Positions 1 to 9,270 of a stretch of 64,000 bases of DNA are shown one piece after another (the first letter of the stretch is position 1; each line of letters starts with the position of its first letter). Origin of the DNA: Ornithinimicrobium sp. CNJ-824 (GTDB lineage Bacteria > Actinomycetota > Actinomycetes > Actinomycetales > Dermatophilaceae); assembly GCF_001942405.1 (NCBI RefSeq), contig NZ_MKKA01000022.1, positions 124,001 to 188,000 on the forward strand, written 5' to 3'. The position numbers and the translations under genes are program-made. The notes under the pieces are model-generated. The model searched no databases. It saw only the letters and a program-made list of their open reading frames with translations, and had not been told where the DNA came from.

Positions 1-43
1 CCGCAGGGCTGCTGATGGCCCCCGTCAGGGGCAGGATGGGGGG

Positions 44-561
44 ATGGAGATCACGTGCGTGCAGGGTGACATCACCGCCCAACGGGTGGACGCGGTCGTC
101 AACGCCGCCAACTCGAGCCTGCTCGGGGGCGGCGGGGTGGACGGGGCGATCCACCGCGCGGCCGGACCGTCCCTGCTGGCCCAGTGCCGGCAGGTGCGGG
201 CGACGTGTGGCCCGACGGCCTCCCCGTCGGCGAGGCGGTGGCGACCGGGGCCGGGGACCTGCCGGCCCGCTGGGTGATCCACACCGTGGGGCCGAACCGG
301 CACGCCGGGCAGACCGACCCGGCCCTGCTGACCTCCTGCTTCGTCCGCAGCCTCGAGGTCGCCGGCGAGGTGGGCGCCCGGACGGTGGCCTTCCCGGCGG
401 TCAGCGCGGGGGTCTACGGGTGGGACGCGGACGAGGTCGCGGACGTCGCCGTGGCCGCGGTCCGGAAGCACGGTCCGGCCGTCCCCGGGCTGGAGGAGGT
501 GCGGTTCGTCCTGCTGGGCGAGCCCCTGCTCGGCGAGTTCCGTCGGGCCCTCGGCGACTGA
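44..561 (+). CDS. Macrodomain (ADP-ribose/O-acetyl-ADP-ribose hydrolase-like) protein, frameshifted
   Basis: About 172 aa once one base is restored. The start ATG gives [11 protein letters not shown], followed by the macrodomain signature [18 protein letters not shown] and later [14 protein letters not shown] and [12 protein letters not shown], which together form the ADP-ribose pocket of MacroD/YmdB-type proteins. Family members deacylate O-acetyl-ADP-ribose or remove ADP-ribose from proteins. The frame breaks near 200, where CRQVR is followed by an out-of-frame stretch. Adding one G to the GGG run gives [18 protein letters not shown], the expected family sequence, so this looks like a homopolymer error. 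It stops 7 nt before the stop codon of the convergent CHAD gene. Substrate is not predictable. Confidence 0.88.
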
Positions 562-567
562 GCACGG

Positions 568-2088
568 TCACGGACCCAACCCCAGAGCGCGGCCCAGCGC
601 GGCATCCGCCCGGGCCACCAGGCCCGGCACCCGCGCGAGGTCGTCACCGGTCACCACCCCCAGGCTGAAGCCGGGGACCCCCGTTCGCTCCGCCGTCCCC
701 GCCAGCTCGAGCAGCCGGGCCCGGGCGACCACGACGTCCTGCAGCTCGCCCAGGACCTCGGTGACCTCCTCCCACCGGCGGGCGGACTCCTCGGCGTCGG
801 GACCCAGGGCAGGGGCCAGCGCCTCCCACGCGTAACGGACCGCCTTGGCCCGTCTGCGGGTCACGTGCCGCTCGTGGAGGGCCTCCGGACCGGCGGGGTC
901 GTCGTGCGCACGGGTGCGGCGGACGGAACGTGCGACCCGGCCCGCTGCCTTCTCGACGAGGGCGGGCAGCACCTCGTCGGCACGACGTCCGGCCCGCCCC
1001 CTCCACGGCGGGTCGGCCAGCAGGTCCAGCAGGCTGTCGGTCAGCGCGAGGTAGCGCTCGCCGCCCATCCCCTCGACGAGGGCCTCGTGGGCGCGGGCGT
1101 GCTCCTCCGTCAGGCGGGCGCGGGCGAGGCCGACCACGTCGCCCACGACGAGCTCCGGCGGCAGGCCCTCCAGCCTGCCCAGCACGCGGTCCCGCACCAC
1201 CTCGGCGTTGCGCGGCGCACCGAGGAGCCCGGCCAGCCAGGCCACCTCGTCCCGGAGCGGGTCGGTCACCTCCCGGTCGAGCAGCCGGTCGAAGGTCCGC
1301 AGGGCGCTGCGCAGCCGTCGGGTGGCGACCCGGGCCTTGTGGACGGCGTCCGGCGCGTCGGCCCTCAGGTCCTCCTCCCGCCCGACGATCCCGGCGACCT
1401 GGGTGGAGAGGTAGGAGTGGAGGACGGCCGCGGCGGGGTCCCGCGACCGCAGGCTCTCGCCCCGGGCCGCCCGGTCCGGCCGCTTGCCCAGGGCGCGGCC
1501 CAGCTTGGACGGGGAGTCGGACGGCAGGACACCCTGGGCCGCGAACCTCTCGCTCACCTCGTCCAGCAACGCGTCGTCGACGGCGGCGGGGACCAGCTCC
1601 ACCTCGAGCTCGCGCCACCGGCGGTCCTCGGGGAGCGCGACGACACGGTCGTCGCACAGGGTCGCCACGACGCTGCCCCCGTCGTCGAGCAGGTCGGTCT
1701 GCGTGCGCTCGGTCAGGAGGGTGGCCACCGGCAGCAGCGTCGCCTCCACGCCCGTGGGCCAGGCCGGGCCGAGGGCGGCGGCGACCGCGCGCAGGTGACC
1801 GGCAGGCACCCGCGTCCGTCCCGGCCCCTGGGTCATCGCTGCGTGCAGCTCGAGGCGCGACCCGTCAGGACGGGGCAGCTTGGCGTGCCAGCCCTCGTCC
1901 GGGCCACCCTCCCGCCGGCGCAGCGTGACCCGGTGCCGGATCAGCAGCAGGTCGGCGGTGTCGAGGTAGACGGCGCGCATCCGGTGGACCTGCGACCTGC
2001 CCGTGCGGAGCAGCCCGTCGAGGTCGGGCAGCTGCTGCCCGTCGGACAGCGCGAACGTCCGTTCCCGCTCGACCTGCTGGGAGCTCAC
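568..2088 (-). CDS. CYTH-CHAD fusion protein
   Basis: 506 aa from a GTG start (SSQQVERERTF). The N-terminal about 200 residues form a CYTH (triphosphate tunnel) domain, with acidic/basic alternation such as ELEVELVP and a degenerate ExExK-type start. The C-terminal about 280 residues are a CHAD helical domain rich in Arg/His (HKARVATRRLRSALRTFD, RRRAKAVRYAWEAL). CYTH domains bind or hydrolyse inorganic triphosphate and CHAD domains bind polyphosphate, so a role in polyphosphate binding or metabolism is likely. The gene starts 28 nt after the stop of the RraB-like gene and is probably co-transcribed with it. The classic EXEXK motif is not clear in this copy, so catalysis is uncertain. Confidence 0.88.
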   Translation of the reverse strand: MSSQQVERERTFALSDGQQLPDLDGLLRTGRSQVHRMRAVYLDTADLLLIRHRVTLRRREGGPDEGWHAKLPRPDGSRLELHAAMTQGPGRTRVPAGHLRAVAAALGPAWPTGVEATLLPVATLLTERTQTDLLDDGGSVVATLCDDRVVALPEDRRWRELEVELVPAAVDDALLDEVSERFAAQGVLPSDSPSKLGRALGKRPDRAARGESLRSRDPAAAVLHSYLSTQVAGIVGREEDLRADAPDAVHKARVATRRLRSALRTFDRLLDREVTDPLRDEVAWLAGLLGAPRNAEVVRDRVLGRLEGLPPELVVGDVVGLARARLTEEHARAHEALVEGMGGERYLALTDSLLDLLADPPWRGRAGRRADEVLPALVEKAAGRVARSVRRTRAHDDPAGPEALHERHVTRRRAKAVRYAWEALAPALGPDAEESARRWEEVTEVLGELQDVVVARARLLELAGTAERTGVPGFSLGVVTGDDLARVPGLVARADAALGRALGLGP

Positions 2089-2116
2089 GGCCCCGCCCGG
2101 CCCGCAGCGCGCGGGC

Positions 2117-2433
2117 TCACCGCTCGTCCGGGTCCGGGATCGGGGGGCGGTGGTCGCCGGGCTCGTCGTACCAGCCTCGTGCTCGCGGGCGACCTCGATG
2201 AACCGCTCGCGCAGCCCCTCGTACGCCCCGCCCCCGGAGGCGTCCGGCAGGCGGGTGTCCAGGACGTAGACCGCCCACTCGTGGTCCTCGTCGTCCTCCT
2301 CGGTCCGGGCCGCCTCGCGCAGCACCCGGACCTGCGCGAACCCCTCCTCGCGCAGCTCCGCTGCCAGCTCCTCGGCGACGTCGCGGTCCGGCAGGATGAT
2401 GAGGTGCTCGCTGCCTGCGTGCGGTGTGCTCAC
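2117..2433 (-). CDS. RraB-like (ribonuclease E regulator fold) protein, frameshifted
   Basis: About 105 aa from GTG. The body (HLIILPDRDVAEELAAELRE, followed by a charged loop EDDEDHEWAVYV) resembles the ferredoxin-like RraB/regulator of RNase E family, small acidic proteins that bind RNase E. The reading frame slips near 2176: as read, it runs on into the CHAD gene. Restoring one G after REHE gives GWYDEPGDHRPPIPDPDER and a stop at 2117, which fits family length. It is the first gene of a two-gene minus-strand unit with the CYTH-CHAD gene. A leaderless -10 (TACCCT) sits 6 nt before the start. The RraB assignment is from fold-like pattern only; RNase E regulation is inference. Confidence 0.6.
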
Positions 2434-2439
2434 GGACCC

Positions 2440-2445
2440 AGGGTA
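2440..2445 (-). promoter_or_regulatory. -10 hexamer TACCCT of a leaderless promoter (RraB-like gene)
   Basis: Reading the minus strand, CATACCCT is followed by six bases and then the GTG start at 2433. This spacing leaves room for transcription to start on the start codon itself. Confidence 0.6.
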
Positions 2446-2490
2446 TGGGGTCCGCCGCGCCGGTCGGGCGGGTGTGTCGGTGGCCTTGCC

Positions 2491-2496
2491 TACGTT
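2491..2496 (+). promoter_or_regulatory. -10 hexamer TACGTT of a leaderless promoter (HNH gene)
   Basis: TACGTT, a six-base spacer, then ATG at 2503. No Shine-Dalgarno sequence lies between them. Confidence 0.55.
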
Positions 2497-2502
2497 CGTC
2501 CT

Positions 2503-3839
2503 ATGGGGCAGACGTGGGGAGGGGAGGTTCTGCGGACGACCGCGGGGGCGGTGGTCCGGCAGGGGGCGCTGCCGCCGTCGCGGCTGCCGGGGGAGCGGGT
2601 GCTCGGGAGCCTGCGGGAGGCCGGGCGGGAGGCGGTGCTGGCCGACCTGGCGGCCGGGGACGTGGCCCTGGTCCAGGACGCCGACCTGGACGCGGCCCTG
2701 GGAGCGACGTCGACGGTGGCCGCGGCGGTGGAGCGGGCCCGGGTGCGGCTGGCGGTGGAGGCGACCGGGCGGGGGTTGCCCACCGCGGCCGGGATGGGAC
2801 TGGCCGACTGGTTGGGCCTGCGCTGCCCGGAGCTGTCCCGGGGCGTGCTGCAGGACCTGGTCCGCCTGGCCCAGGCCGGGCAGGAGGCCGTGCACGCGCC
2901 CCTGGTGCAGGGGGTCCTGACCGGGGGGATGCCGCTGGCCCGGGCAGCGCGGCTGCACCGGGCGCTGACCCGCATCCGCGGCGCCCTGGCCCCCGGGGAC
3001 TACGACCAGGCGGTGGGCCTGCTGGCCGAGACCGGGTGCAACCCGGTGTTCGAGGAGGCCGACATCACCCGGGTGACCAACCGGCTGCTGGCGGCCTGCC
3101 TGCCCGAGCGCGACCACGAGGACCGGCGCACCGCCCAGCAGCAGCTGCGCGACGTGCACGAGTCGTCCCTGGCCGACGGGTCCGTGAAACGGATCATCCT
3201 GACCTTCGGGCAGGACGGCGACTACCAGGCCGTCCGCGCCATCCTGCGCTCACCGTTGGCGGCACCGGCCACCGCCGAGGAGACCGCGGCCACCGGGCAG
3301 CAGGACACCCGCACGCCCGGGCAGCGCCGCTACGACGCGTTGATGACCGTGCTGCGCCGTGGGGTGGCCGGCACGAAGGGTGAGCCGACCACGCCCAAGG
3401 CCACGCTGCTGGTCACCATGGACCTGGACACCCTGCGACGCGACCTGGCGGCCACCGGCGGGCGGGTGCCCGGGTGCGGGACCACCCTGGAGGGGGACCT
3501 GGTCGCCGCGGAGTCGGTCCGCCGGCTGGCGTGCGAGGCCGACCTGATCCCCCTGGTCCTGGGCGGGGACGGTGAAGTCCTCGACCAGGGCCGCCGCAAG
3601 CGCCTGGTCACCCCCGGACAACGGGTCCGGCTGGCCGTGCGCGACCAGGCTGCACCATCCCCGGGTGCACCGTGCCCGCCACCTGGTGCGACGCCCACCA
3701 CGTCCTCCCCTGGGCCAACGGCGGCCGCTCCGACCTGTCCAACTACGCCCTGCTCTGCCCACGCCACCACACCTGGGTCCACGAGCACGGCCTCACCGCC
3801 ACCATCACCGCCCACGGCGTCATCTGGCACCTCAGATGA
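2503..3839 (+). CDS. DUF222 domain HNH endonuclease, frameshifted
   Basis: About 445 aa. A long helical DUF222 region (residues roughly 40-330) is followed by a C-terminal HNH nuclease domain: CTIPGCTVPATWCDAHHVLPW, with later LCPRHHTWVH providing the second zinc/catalytic part. The frame slips near 3646, just before the HNH core. Adding one G (DQ-G-CTIPGC) restores the full domain and a TGA at 3837. DUF222-HNH proteins are abundant in actinobacterial genomes and often multi-copy; their substrate is unknown, though a mobile or 13E12-repeat origin has been proposed. The gene stands alone with its own leaderless promoter and is convergent with the MFS gene. Confidence 0.9.
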
Positions 3840-3851
3840 CCCCGCCCCGCA

Positions 3852-3872
3852 CCCGGCCCACCACCGGCCGGG
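3852..3872. terminator. Possible bidirectional stem-loop between convergent genes
   Basis: Perfect 7-bp arms CCCGGCC / GGCCGGG around a 7-nt loop, lying in the 56-nt gap between the convergent HNH and MFS genes. There is no U-tract, so it is only a weak intrinsic terminator. Confidence 0.35.
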
Positions 3873-3895
3873 CCACACCCATGCCCGCAGGGACG

Positions 3896-5167
3896 TCAGC
3901 TCGCCCCCACCTGGGAGCTGTCGTGGTCCTGGCCCTGGTGCAGGGTGAGAGGCTCCGGTGTCCGCAGCCACGGCACGGCGCCGAGGACGCAGATCACCCC
4001 GGTGACGGCGAACGCCACCGTGAAGCCCCACGTGTCGGCGACCAGGCCGATGAGGATCGGGCCCACGATGGCACCTCCGTCCTGGGCCATCTGGAAGACC
4101 GAGAGCACCTTGCCCGCGTTGCGCTCCTGCCCGACGACGTCGGCCACGGCGGCCTGCTGGCCCGGGTTCACCATGCCTGCCCCCACCCCCGAGACGACGG
4201 CGAGGGCGAGCAGGACGGCCAGGCCGACGGTGCTGGAGGCCGGCACGGTGGCCAGCCCCATCAGCCCCATCCCCGCACCCATGACGAGCAGGCCCACCAT
4301 CACCAGCGGCCGGCGCCCCACCCGGTCGGCGGCGCGGCCGGAGAACTGCAGCGTGACGGCCGTGCCCACCGCGCTGACGGCGAGCACGACGCCGGCCGCC
4401 CAGGGCTGGTCGAGTACGGCGATCGCCAGCAGCGGCAGGACCGCCATCCGGACCCCGAAGTTGGTCCAGCCGTTGGCCACGCCGGAGGCCAGGGCCGCCC
4501 GGTAGACCGGGGAGGCCCAGGCCTGCGCGAGGGTCATCGTGGGCCGCTCCGCCGACCCGGCCGGCGGCGCCGGCAGGCGCTCCCCACCCAGGCCCACGGC
4601 GACCACGACGGCCGCGACGACCAGCACCACGGCATACACGACGAAGGGGGCACGCAGGCCGAACCCGGCGAGCAGGCCGCCCAGCAGGGGACCGGCCATC
4701 CCGCCGATGAGGAAGGCGGAGGCGTAGGCCGAGGAGACCCGGCCCCGCAGCCGCGGCGGCGCCAGCCGCACGAGCAGCGCCATGGCCGAGATGGTGAACA
4801 TCGTCGAACCGATGCCGCCGAGGCCCCGGAACAGCAGGAGCTGGCCGTAGGACTGGGCGAACGCGGTGGCCAACGAGGAGACGGCGACGACGAGCAGGCC
4901 GGCGAGGTAGACCGGCCGCTCCCCCAGCCGGGAGACCAGGGCACCGCCGGCGGGGGCGAAGACGAGCCGGAAGAAGGCGAACGCGGACACCACCACCGAG
5001 GCCGCGGCCACGCCGACGTCGAACGAGCGCGCGTAGGCCGGCAGCACCGGCGAGACGATGCCGAAGCCGAGCGCGATGACGAAGGCGGCGCCGACGAGGA
5101 TCCAGATGGGACGGGGGATCCGGTTCGCGTCGGCGCGGCCGGTCGGCCGGTCAGCGGGGCTGGGCAC
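3896..5167 (-). CDS. MFS transporter (multidrug efflux type)
   Basis: 423 aa with about 12 hydrophobic segments in two six-helix halves, and the MFS loop 2-3 signature region VSRLGERPVYLAGLL plus a second copy RAADRVGRRPLVMVGLL. Probably a proton-coupled exporter of the DHA1 type in the cytoplasmic membrane; the substrate is not predictable. The GTG start lies inside the 3' end of the upstream AAA ATPase gene (17-nt overlap), so the two are translationally coupled and likely function together. The start could also be further downstream, but the first helix (PIWILVGAAFVIALGFGIVS) requires at least this region. Confidence 0.88.
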   Translation of the reverse strand: MPSPADRPTGRADANRIPRPIWILVGAAFVIALGFGIVSPVLPAYARSFDVGVAAASVVVSAFAFFRLVFAPAGGALVSRLGERPVYLAGLLVVAVSSLATAFAQSYGQLLLFRGLGGIGSTMFTISAMALLVRLAPPRLRGRVSSAYASAFLIGGMAGPLLGGLLAGFGLRAPFVVYAVVLVVAAVVVAVGLGGERLPAPPAGSAERPTMTLAQAWASPVYRAALASGVANGWTNFGVRMAVLPLLAIAVLDQPWAAGVVLAVSAVGTAVTLQFSGRAADRVGRRPLVMVGLLVMGAGMGLMGLATVPASSTVGLAVLLALAVVSGVGAGMVNPGQQAAVADVVGQERNAGKVLSVFQMAQDGGAIVGPILIGLVADTWGFTVAFAVTGVICVLGAVPWLRTPEPLTLHQGQDHDSSQVGAS

Positions 5168-6269
5168 GCAGGTACTCCCTCAGGTAGGGCAGGGTGACGT
5201 CGACGTAGCCGTGGCCGGTGGCGCGGATGAGCTCGCGTCCGATGAGGCGGGCGCGGTAGACGTTCTGCTGCTGCATCGGTACCCCCGTCCGCTCGGCGAT
5301 CTCGCGGGTGGAGGACGGCCCGTCGTCCACGGCCATGGCGCGCAGGTAGGAACGTTGACCCTCGGGCAGGGGCGCGACCGCCGGCGCGTGCACCAGCCGC
5401 CCCATGCGCTCGACGACCAGGGGCCTGGTGCGGTGCACGTCCCGGGCGGTGATCTCCTCCGGGGCGGGATCCATCCGCCAGGCGTGGTAGCCGACGAGCT
5501 GCAGCAGGTAGGGGTAGCCGTGGGCGACGTCGACGAACGCACCGGCCGCCTCCGGGCCGAGCGTGCGGCCGGCCTCGCCCACGGTGGCCCGGGCCGCCTC
5601 GGCGACCTCCTCGTCGGTGAGCAGGTCCAGGTGCACGCGTTCGGCCCGCCGGAGGAAGGTGGTGCCGCCCTGGCGCAGGAGCTGGTCGACGCCCACGGGC
5701 AGGCCGGCCGCGGCGAAGGCCACCTCGCGCTCGTCCCGCACCAGGTGCTGGTAGACGGTCGCGAACCTGCCGACGACGTCGGGGTCGGCGTCCTGGACCT
5801 CGTCGAGGGTGAACATCATGCCGGTCTCGTGCACCGCCAGGACCTCGCTGAGCCGCCCCAGCATCCGGGTCAGCGACTGCCGGACCGGGTAGCGGTCCTC
5901 CACGTCGGTGGACACCGACCCCAGCCCGCTGATCCCTCCCCCGGTGAGCCGGCGTCGCACCGCCATGGTGTCGTGCTCCGCGAGCAGGGCGGGCACCGTC
6001 GAGCCCTCCAGCTCCTCGAGCATGTCCGTCCCCTCGGGCAGGCGCAGCACCAACCATCCCCGCGTGCGGGCGATCTCCTCCAGCTCGTTGAGGACGACCG
6101 TCTTGCCCATCCCCCGGGGACCGCTGACGAGCAGGGACCGCAGCGGGGACCCGGGCCCCTCGTCGAGGGCCACGTCGAAGTCCTGCAGCAGGTCCTGCCG
6201 GCCGGCGAGCACCCGGGGCGAGACGCCGAAGCTGGGCCGGAACGGGTTGTTCGCGGGCATACGGGTCAC
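5151..6269 (-). CDS. AAA+ ATPase of the ORC/Cdc6-like STAND type
   Basis: 372 aa. Walker A GPRGMGKT lies at about residue 50 and Walker B/sensor MMFTLDEVQDAD at about 145. The C-terminal 80 residues form a winged-helix-like region (STREIAERTGVPMQQQNVYR). The family couples ATP binding to DNA or protein switching; single-gene function is mostly unknown. The start ATG is preceded by GAGGAGGTGACC, a strong ribosome binding site. Its promoter region holds an iterated 9-bp operator (6321-6366), and the stop region overlaps the start of an MFS exporter. A sensor/regulator that controls or assists the exporter is a reasonable inference but not shown. Confidence 0.8.
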   Translation of the reverse strand: MTRMPANNPFRPSFGVSPRVLAGRQDLLQDFDVALDEGPGSPLRSLLVSGPRGMGKTVVLNELEEIARTRGWLVLRLPEGTDMLEELEGSTVPALLAEHDTMAVRRRLTGGGISGLGSVSTDVEDRYPVRQSLTRMLGRLSEVLAVHETGMMFTLDEVQDADPDVVGRFATVYQHLVRDEREVAFAAAGLPVGVDQLLRQGGTTFLRRAERVHLDLLTDEEVAEAARATVGEAGRTLGPEAAGAFVDVAHGYPYLLQLVGYHAWRMDPAPEEITARDVHRTRPLVVERMGRLVHAPAVAPLPEGQRSYLRAMAVDDGPSSTREIAERTGVPMQQQNVYRARLIGRELIRATGHGYVDVTLPYLREYLRAQPR

Positions 6270-6320
6270 CTCCTCGGCAAGCGCGGTCGGGGACGTCGCG
6301 CCGGTGGGCGGGCCGGGCGC

Positions 6321-6366
6321 TGTGTCATCTGTTACATCTTCGGGACGTTGTTACATCTGTTGCATC
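6321..6366. promoter_or_regulatory. Iterated 9-bp operator-like array upstream of the ATPase-MFS operon
   Basis: Four 9-bp units on the plus strand: TGTGTCATC (6321-6329), TGTTACATC (6330-6338), a 10-bp spacer, TGTTACATC (6349-6357), TGTTGCATC (6358-6366). Paired units repeat with a 19-bp period between the two exact copies. The AT content stands out against the surroundings. It lies 55-100 nt upstream of the ATPase start, a usual place for a repressor or activator site. Confidence 0.6.
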
Positions 6367-6416
6367 TTTGATGGAGAAGGTCAGCCTACCGGGGCCGACC
6401 GACACCCCCGTCCCCC

Positions 6417-7859
6417 TCAGACCTGCAGCCCGCCGGTCAGTAGGCCGACGGCCGCCCAGCCGGCCGCCACGACGATCCCCGCGGCGAGCGCCACCTCCCA
6501 GCCCCGCAGCACCGGCCGGCCCTGCTCGCGCCGGGTCCAGGCGTGCGCGACCAGGCCCACGGCGTAGAACACCGAGGACATCAGCAGGTAGGACAGCCCG
6601 CCGGCGTAGAGCAGCCACAGCGCGTAGACCGTGCTCACCCCCGTGAAGACCACGGCGGTCCCGCCCCCACCACCTCCGCGGGCGGCCAGGCGGAGCGCGT
6701 AGAGGGAGGAGACGAGGTAGGGCACCAGCATCATGGAGCCGGACATGAGGATGACGTCGTAGTAGGCCGCCCCCCGGAAGTGCGCCCAGACCAGCGCCAC
6801 CTGCAGCACCGCCGTTGTCAGCAGGATCGCCCGACGCGGCACGCCCGGGCGCGGCTCCTCCCCCAGCATCCTGGGCAGCCCGCCGGCCCGCGCCGTCGAG
6901 GCCAGGATCTCGGCGCAGAGCAGCTGCCAGGCCAGGAAGGCCCCGCCCACGGACACGAGCAGCCCCACCGAGATGAGCACCGCCCCCCAGCGCCCGACGA
7001 CCGCCTCGAGCACGCCGGCCAGGGACGGGTCCTGCAGGTCGGTCAGCTCGGGCCGGGTGAGGATGCCCGCGGCGAGGAGGTTGACCGCCACGAGCAGGGT
7101 GAGCACGAGCGCGAAGCCCATGACGGTGGCCCGTCCGACGTCCCCGTCGCGCCGGGCCCGGCGGGCGAAGACGGTCGCGCCCTCGATGCCGAGGAAGGCC
7201 CACACGGTGACGAGCATCATCGCGCGCACCTGGTCGAAGACCGGGCCGAGGTCCTCCTGCCGGCCCCACAGGTCGACCGTGAACACGGCCGGGTCGAACG
7301 CCATGACGCCGACGACGAGGAAGACGAGGATCGGCACGAGCTTGGCGACCGTCACCACGACGTTGACCGCGCTGGCCTCGCGCACCCCCCGCAGCAGGAG
7401 CGCCGCATACCCCCAGAGGACGACGGTGCCGCCGAGGGTGCTCACCCAGGTGGTCCCGTCGCCGAAGACCTCCCAGAACAGCCCCAGGGTGGAGAAGATG
7501 AGCACGAGGTAGGCCAGGTCGCCCAGCCAGGCGCTGATCCAGTAGCCCCAGGCCACGAGGGTGGCCGGCATCGGGCCGAACCCGTCCCGCGCGTAGCCGT
7601 ACAGGCCACCGTGCGTGTCGGCGGCCCGCCGGCCCAGGAACTGGAAGGTCAGCGCCAGGGCCAGCATCCCGACGCCGGTGACCGCCCAGCCCACGAGCAG
7701 CGCACCCGGGGCGGCCGGGCCGGCGGCCATGTTCTGCGGGATGGAGAAGATCCCGGCACCGACCATCGAGCCGACGACGACCCCGGTGAGGGCCACCACG
7801 CCGAGGCGGGTCCCGTCGGTGCGCCCGGTGCGGTCCGCGGGTCGCGTGTCCGTGCTCAC
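6417..7859 (-). CDS. APC-superfamily basic amino acid/polyamine antiporter (ArcD/YdgI-like)
   Basis: 480 aa with about 12 membrane helices. The N-terminal GSMVGAGIFSIPQNMA is the conserved helix-1 glycine-rich motif of the APC/APA antiporter group, and GIEGATVFARRARR is the helix-6 region typical of arginine/ornithine or lysine exchangers. Probably exchanges a cationic amino acid for its decarboxylated or deiminated product; the precise pair is not predictable. The start is GTG, with a TACCCT -10 six nt upstream inside the 3' end of the sirtuin gene. A small glycine run (GGGGGG) lies in a cytoplasmic loop. Confidence 0.85.
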   Translation of the reverse strand: MSTDTRPADRTGRTDGTRLGVVALTGVVVGSMVGAGIFSIPQNMAAGPAAPGALLVGWAVTGVGMLALALTFQFLGRRAADTHGGLYGYARDGFGPMPATLVAWGYWISAWLGDLAYLVLIFSTLGLFWEVFGDGTTWVSTLGGTVVLWGYAALLLRGVREASAVNVVVTVAKLVPILVFLVVGVMAFDPAVFTVDLWGRQEDLGPVFDQVRAMMLVTVWAFLGIEGATVFARRARRDGDVGRATVMGFALVLTLLVAVNLLAAGILTRPELTDLQDPSLAGVLEAVVGRWGAVLISVGLLVSVGGAFLAWQLLCAEILASTARAGGLPRMLGEEPRPGVPRRAILLTTAVLQVALVWAHFRGAAYYDVILMSGSMMLVPYLVSSLYALRLAARGGGGGGTAVVFTGVSTVYALWLLYAGGLSYLLMSSVFYAVGLVAHAWTRREQGRPVLRGWEVALAAGIVVAAGWAAVGLLTGGLQV

Positions 7860-7863
7860 CGGG

Positions 7864-8639
7864 TCAGGGTATGCCGCCGCCCAGCTCCTCCAGCAGCGCG
7901 GGCAGGGCGGTGGCCGCGGTGGCGCGCCAGACCTCGTCCGCGGCCTCGCTCACCGCGGTCGGGGCGGGGTTCACCTCGACCACCGGGACCCCGCGGGCCC
8001 CGGCCAGGTGCGGGATCGTCGCGGCCGGGTGGACCAGGCCGGAGGTGCCGACGACGAGGACGAGGTCCGCCTCCTGGACCGCGTCGACCGCGGCGAGGAA
8101 GTCCGCCTCCGGCAGCGCCTCGTCGAACCAGACGACCCCTGGCCGGACCGTCCCACCGCAGTCGGTGCAGGTCGGCGGGTCCAGCCGGCCCACCGGTTCC
8201 GCCAGCTCCGGGTATGCCGCGTCGCTGGGCCGGTCGCACACGCTGCACCGGAGCGCGAAGAGGCTGCCGTGCACGTGGGCCAGGACCTGCGCACCGGCCC
8301 GCTCGTGCAGGTCGTCGACGTTCTGCGTGGCCACGTCCAGCCGCACCCCCGGACGGCCTGCCAGCCGGCGAGCGCCCGGTGCCCGGCGTTGGGCAGGGAG
8401 CGGCGCACGAGGGTGGCGCGCCAGGCGTACCAGGCCCACACCTGGGCAGGGTCGGCGGCCCAGGCGTGCGGGGTCGCCAGCTCCGTCGGGTCGAAGCGTT
8501 CCCACAGCCCCACCTGGGCGTCCCGGAAGGTCGGGATCCCCGACTCGGCCGACATCCCGGCCCCGGTGAGCACGCACACCCGCTCCGCACCGGCGGCCAG
8601 GTCGAGGACCCGCGGCGGGACGCGGCCGACGCCGGTCAC
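7864..8639 (-). CDS. Sirtuin (NAD-dependent protein deacylase, class III-like), frameshifted
   Basis: About 258 aa. NAD-binding motif [27 protein letters not shown], catalytic HVHGSLF, and zinc ligands CSVC and CTDC are all present. [12 protein letters not shown] contains the Tyr-x-x-Arg pair that in CobB/SIRT5-type enzymes selects succinyl- or malonyl-lysine, so desuccinylase activity is likely in addition to deacetylation. The frame slips near 8357 in a G run; one added G joins GWQAVRG to [10 protein letters not shown]. The GTG start overlaps the stop of the methyltransferase gene by 4 nt (GTGA), giving an operon. Confidence 0.88.
7866..7871 (-). promoter_or_regulatory. -10 hexamer TACCCT of a leaderless promoter (APC antiporter)
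   Basis: On the minus strand GGCATACCCT, six-base spacer, then GTG at 7859. The hexamer lies inside the last codons of the sirtuin gene. Confidence 0.6.
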
Positions 8640-9220
8640 GAGCCCTGGAGCGGGACGAAGCGGTACCACCCCGGCGCCGGCTCGACGCGTGGCTCGCCGT
8701 CGACCCGCGTGACCGTCACCAGCCGCCCCTCCAGCGGCAGCACCATCAGCCCGTCGTCGGCCAGCTGGTCGACGAGCGGCCGCGGCAGCTCCCGGGCCAT
8801 CGCCGAGACGAGGATCCGGTCGAACGGCGCGGCCTCGGGCGCCCCCAGCTCCCCCTCCCCCGCGACGCGGACGGCGGCGTGGTCGAGCCCGTCGCGCCGC
8901 AGCCGGGCGGCGGCGTCCTCGACCAGCTCGGGCACGACGTCGACCCCGACGACCGAGCCCTCGGGACCGACCAGCCGGGCCAGGATGGCCGTCGTCCAGC
9001 CGGACCCGCTGCCGACGTCGAGCACCCGCTGGCCGGGCCGGACGTCGAGCAGCTCGAGCATGGTCCGCACGGTCGTGGGCTGGGAGCAGGTCGCCTCGTG
9101 CCCGATCGCCACCGGCGCGTCGATCCCTGCCCGGTCGCGGGCCTCCTCGGGCAGGTAGTCGGCCCGGGGCGTGCCCTCCATGGCCTGGCGGACCGCGGCG
9201 CCGCGTCGTCGTCCGAACAC
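8636..9220 (-). CDS. Protein-L-isoaspartate O-methyltransferase
   Basis: 194 aa. SAM-binding motif [16 protein letters not shown], with upstream [16 protein letters not shown], the PCMT substrate-side motif (usually ISxP). The enzyme methylates isoaspartyl residues in damaged proteins as the first repair step, in the cytoplasm. The GTG start has both a weak GGAGGG and a TACCGT -10 six nt upstream. The gene is followed by the sirtuin with a 4-nt overlap, suggesting a small protein-maintenance operon. Confidence 0.88.
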   Translation of the reverse strand: MFGRRRGAAVRQAMEGTPRADYLPEEARDRAGIDAPVAIGHEATCSQPTTVRTMLELLDVRPGQRVLDVGSGSGWTTAILARLVGPEGSVVGVDVVPELVEDAAARLRRDGLDHAAVRVAGEGELGAPEAAPFDRILVSAMARELPRPLVDQLADDGLMVLPLEGRLVTVTRVDGEPRVEPAPGWYRFVPLQGS

Positions 9221-9226
9221 CCCTCC

Positions 9227-9232
9227 ACGGTA
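9227..9232 (-). promoter_or_regulatory. -10 hexamer TACCGT (methyltransferase-sirtuin operon)
   Basis: Minus strand GGCATACCGT, six-base spacer GGAGGG, GTG at 9220. The spacer could also act as a ribosome binding site if the transcript starts upstream. Confidence 0.5.
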
Positions 9233-9258
9233 TGCCGTCGCGCGCCCGTGCGCCGCCC

Positions 9259-9264
9259 TAGTCT
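9259..9264 (+). promoter_or_regulatory. -10 hexamer TAGTCT of a leaderless promoter (UvrA-like gene)
   Basis: TAGTCT, six bases, then GTG at 9271; no ribosome binding site in between. Confidence 0.55.
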
Positions 9265-9270
9265 GTCCGG

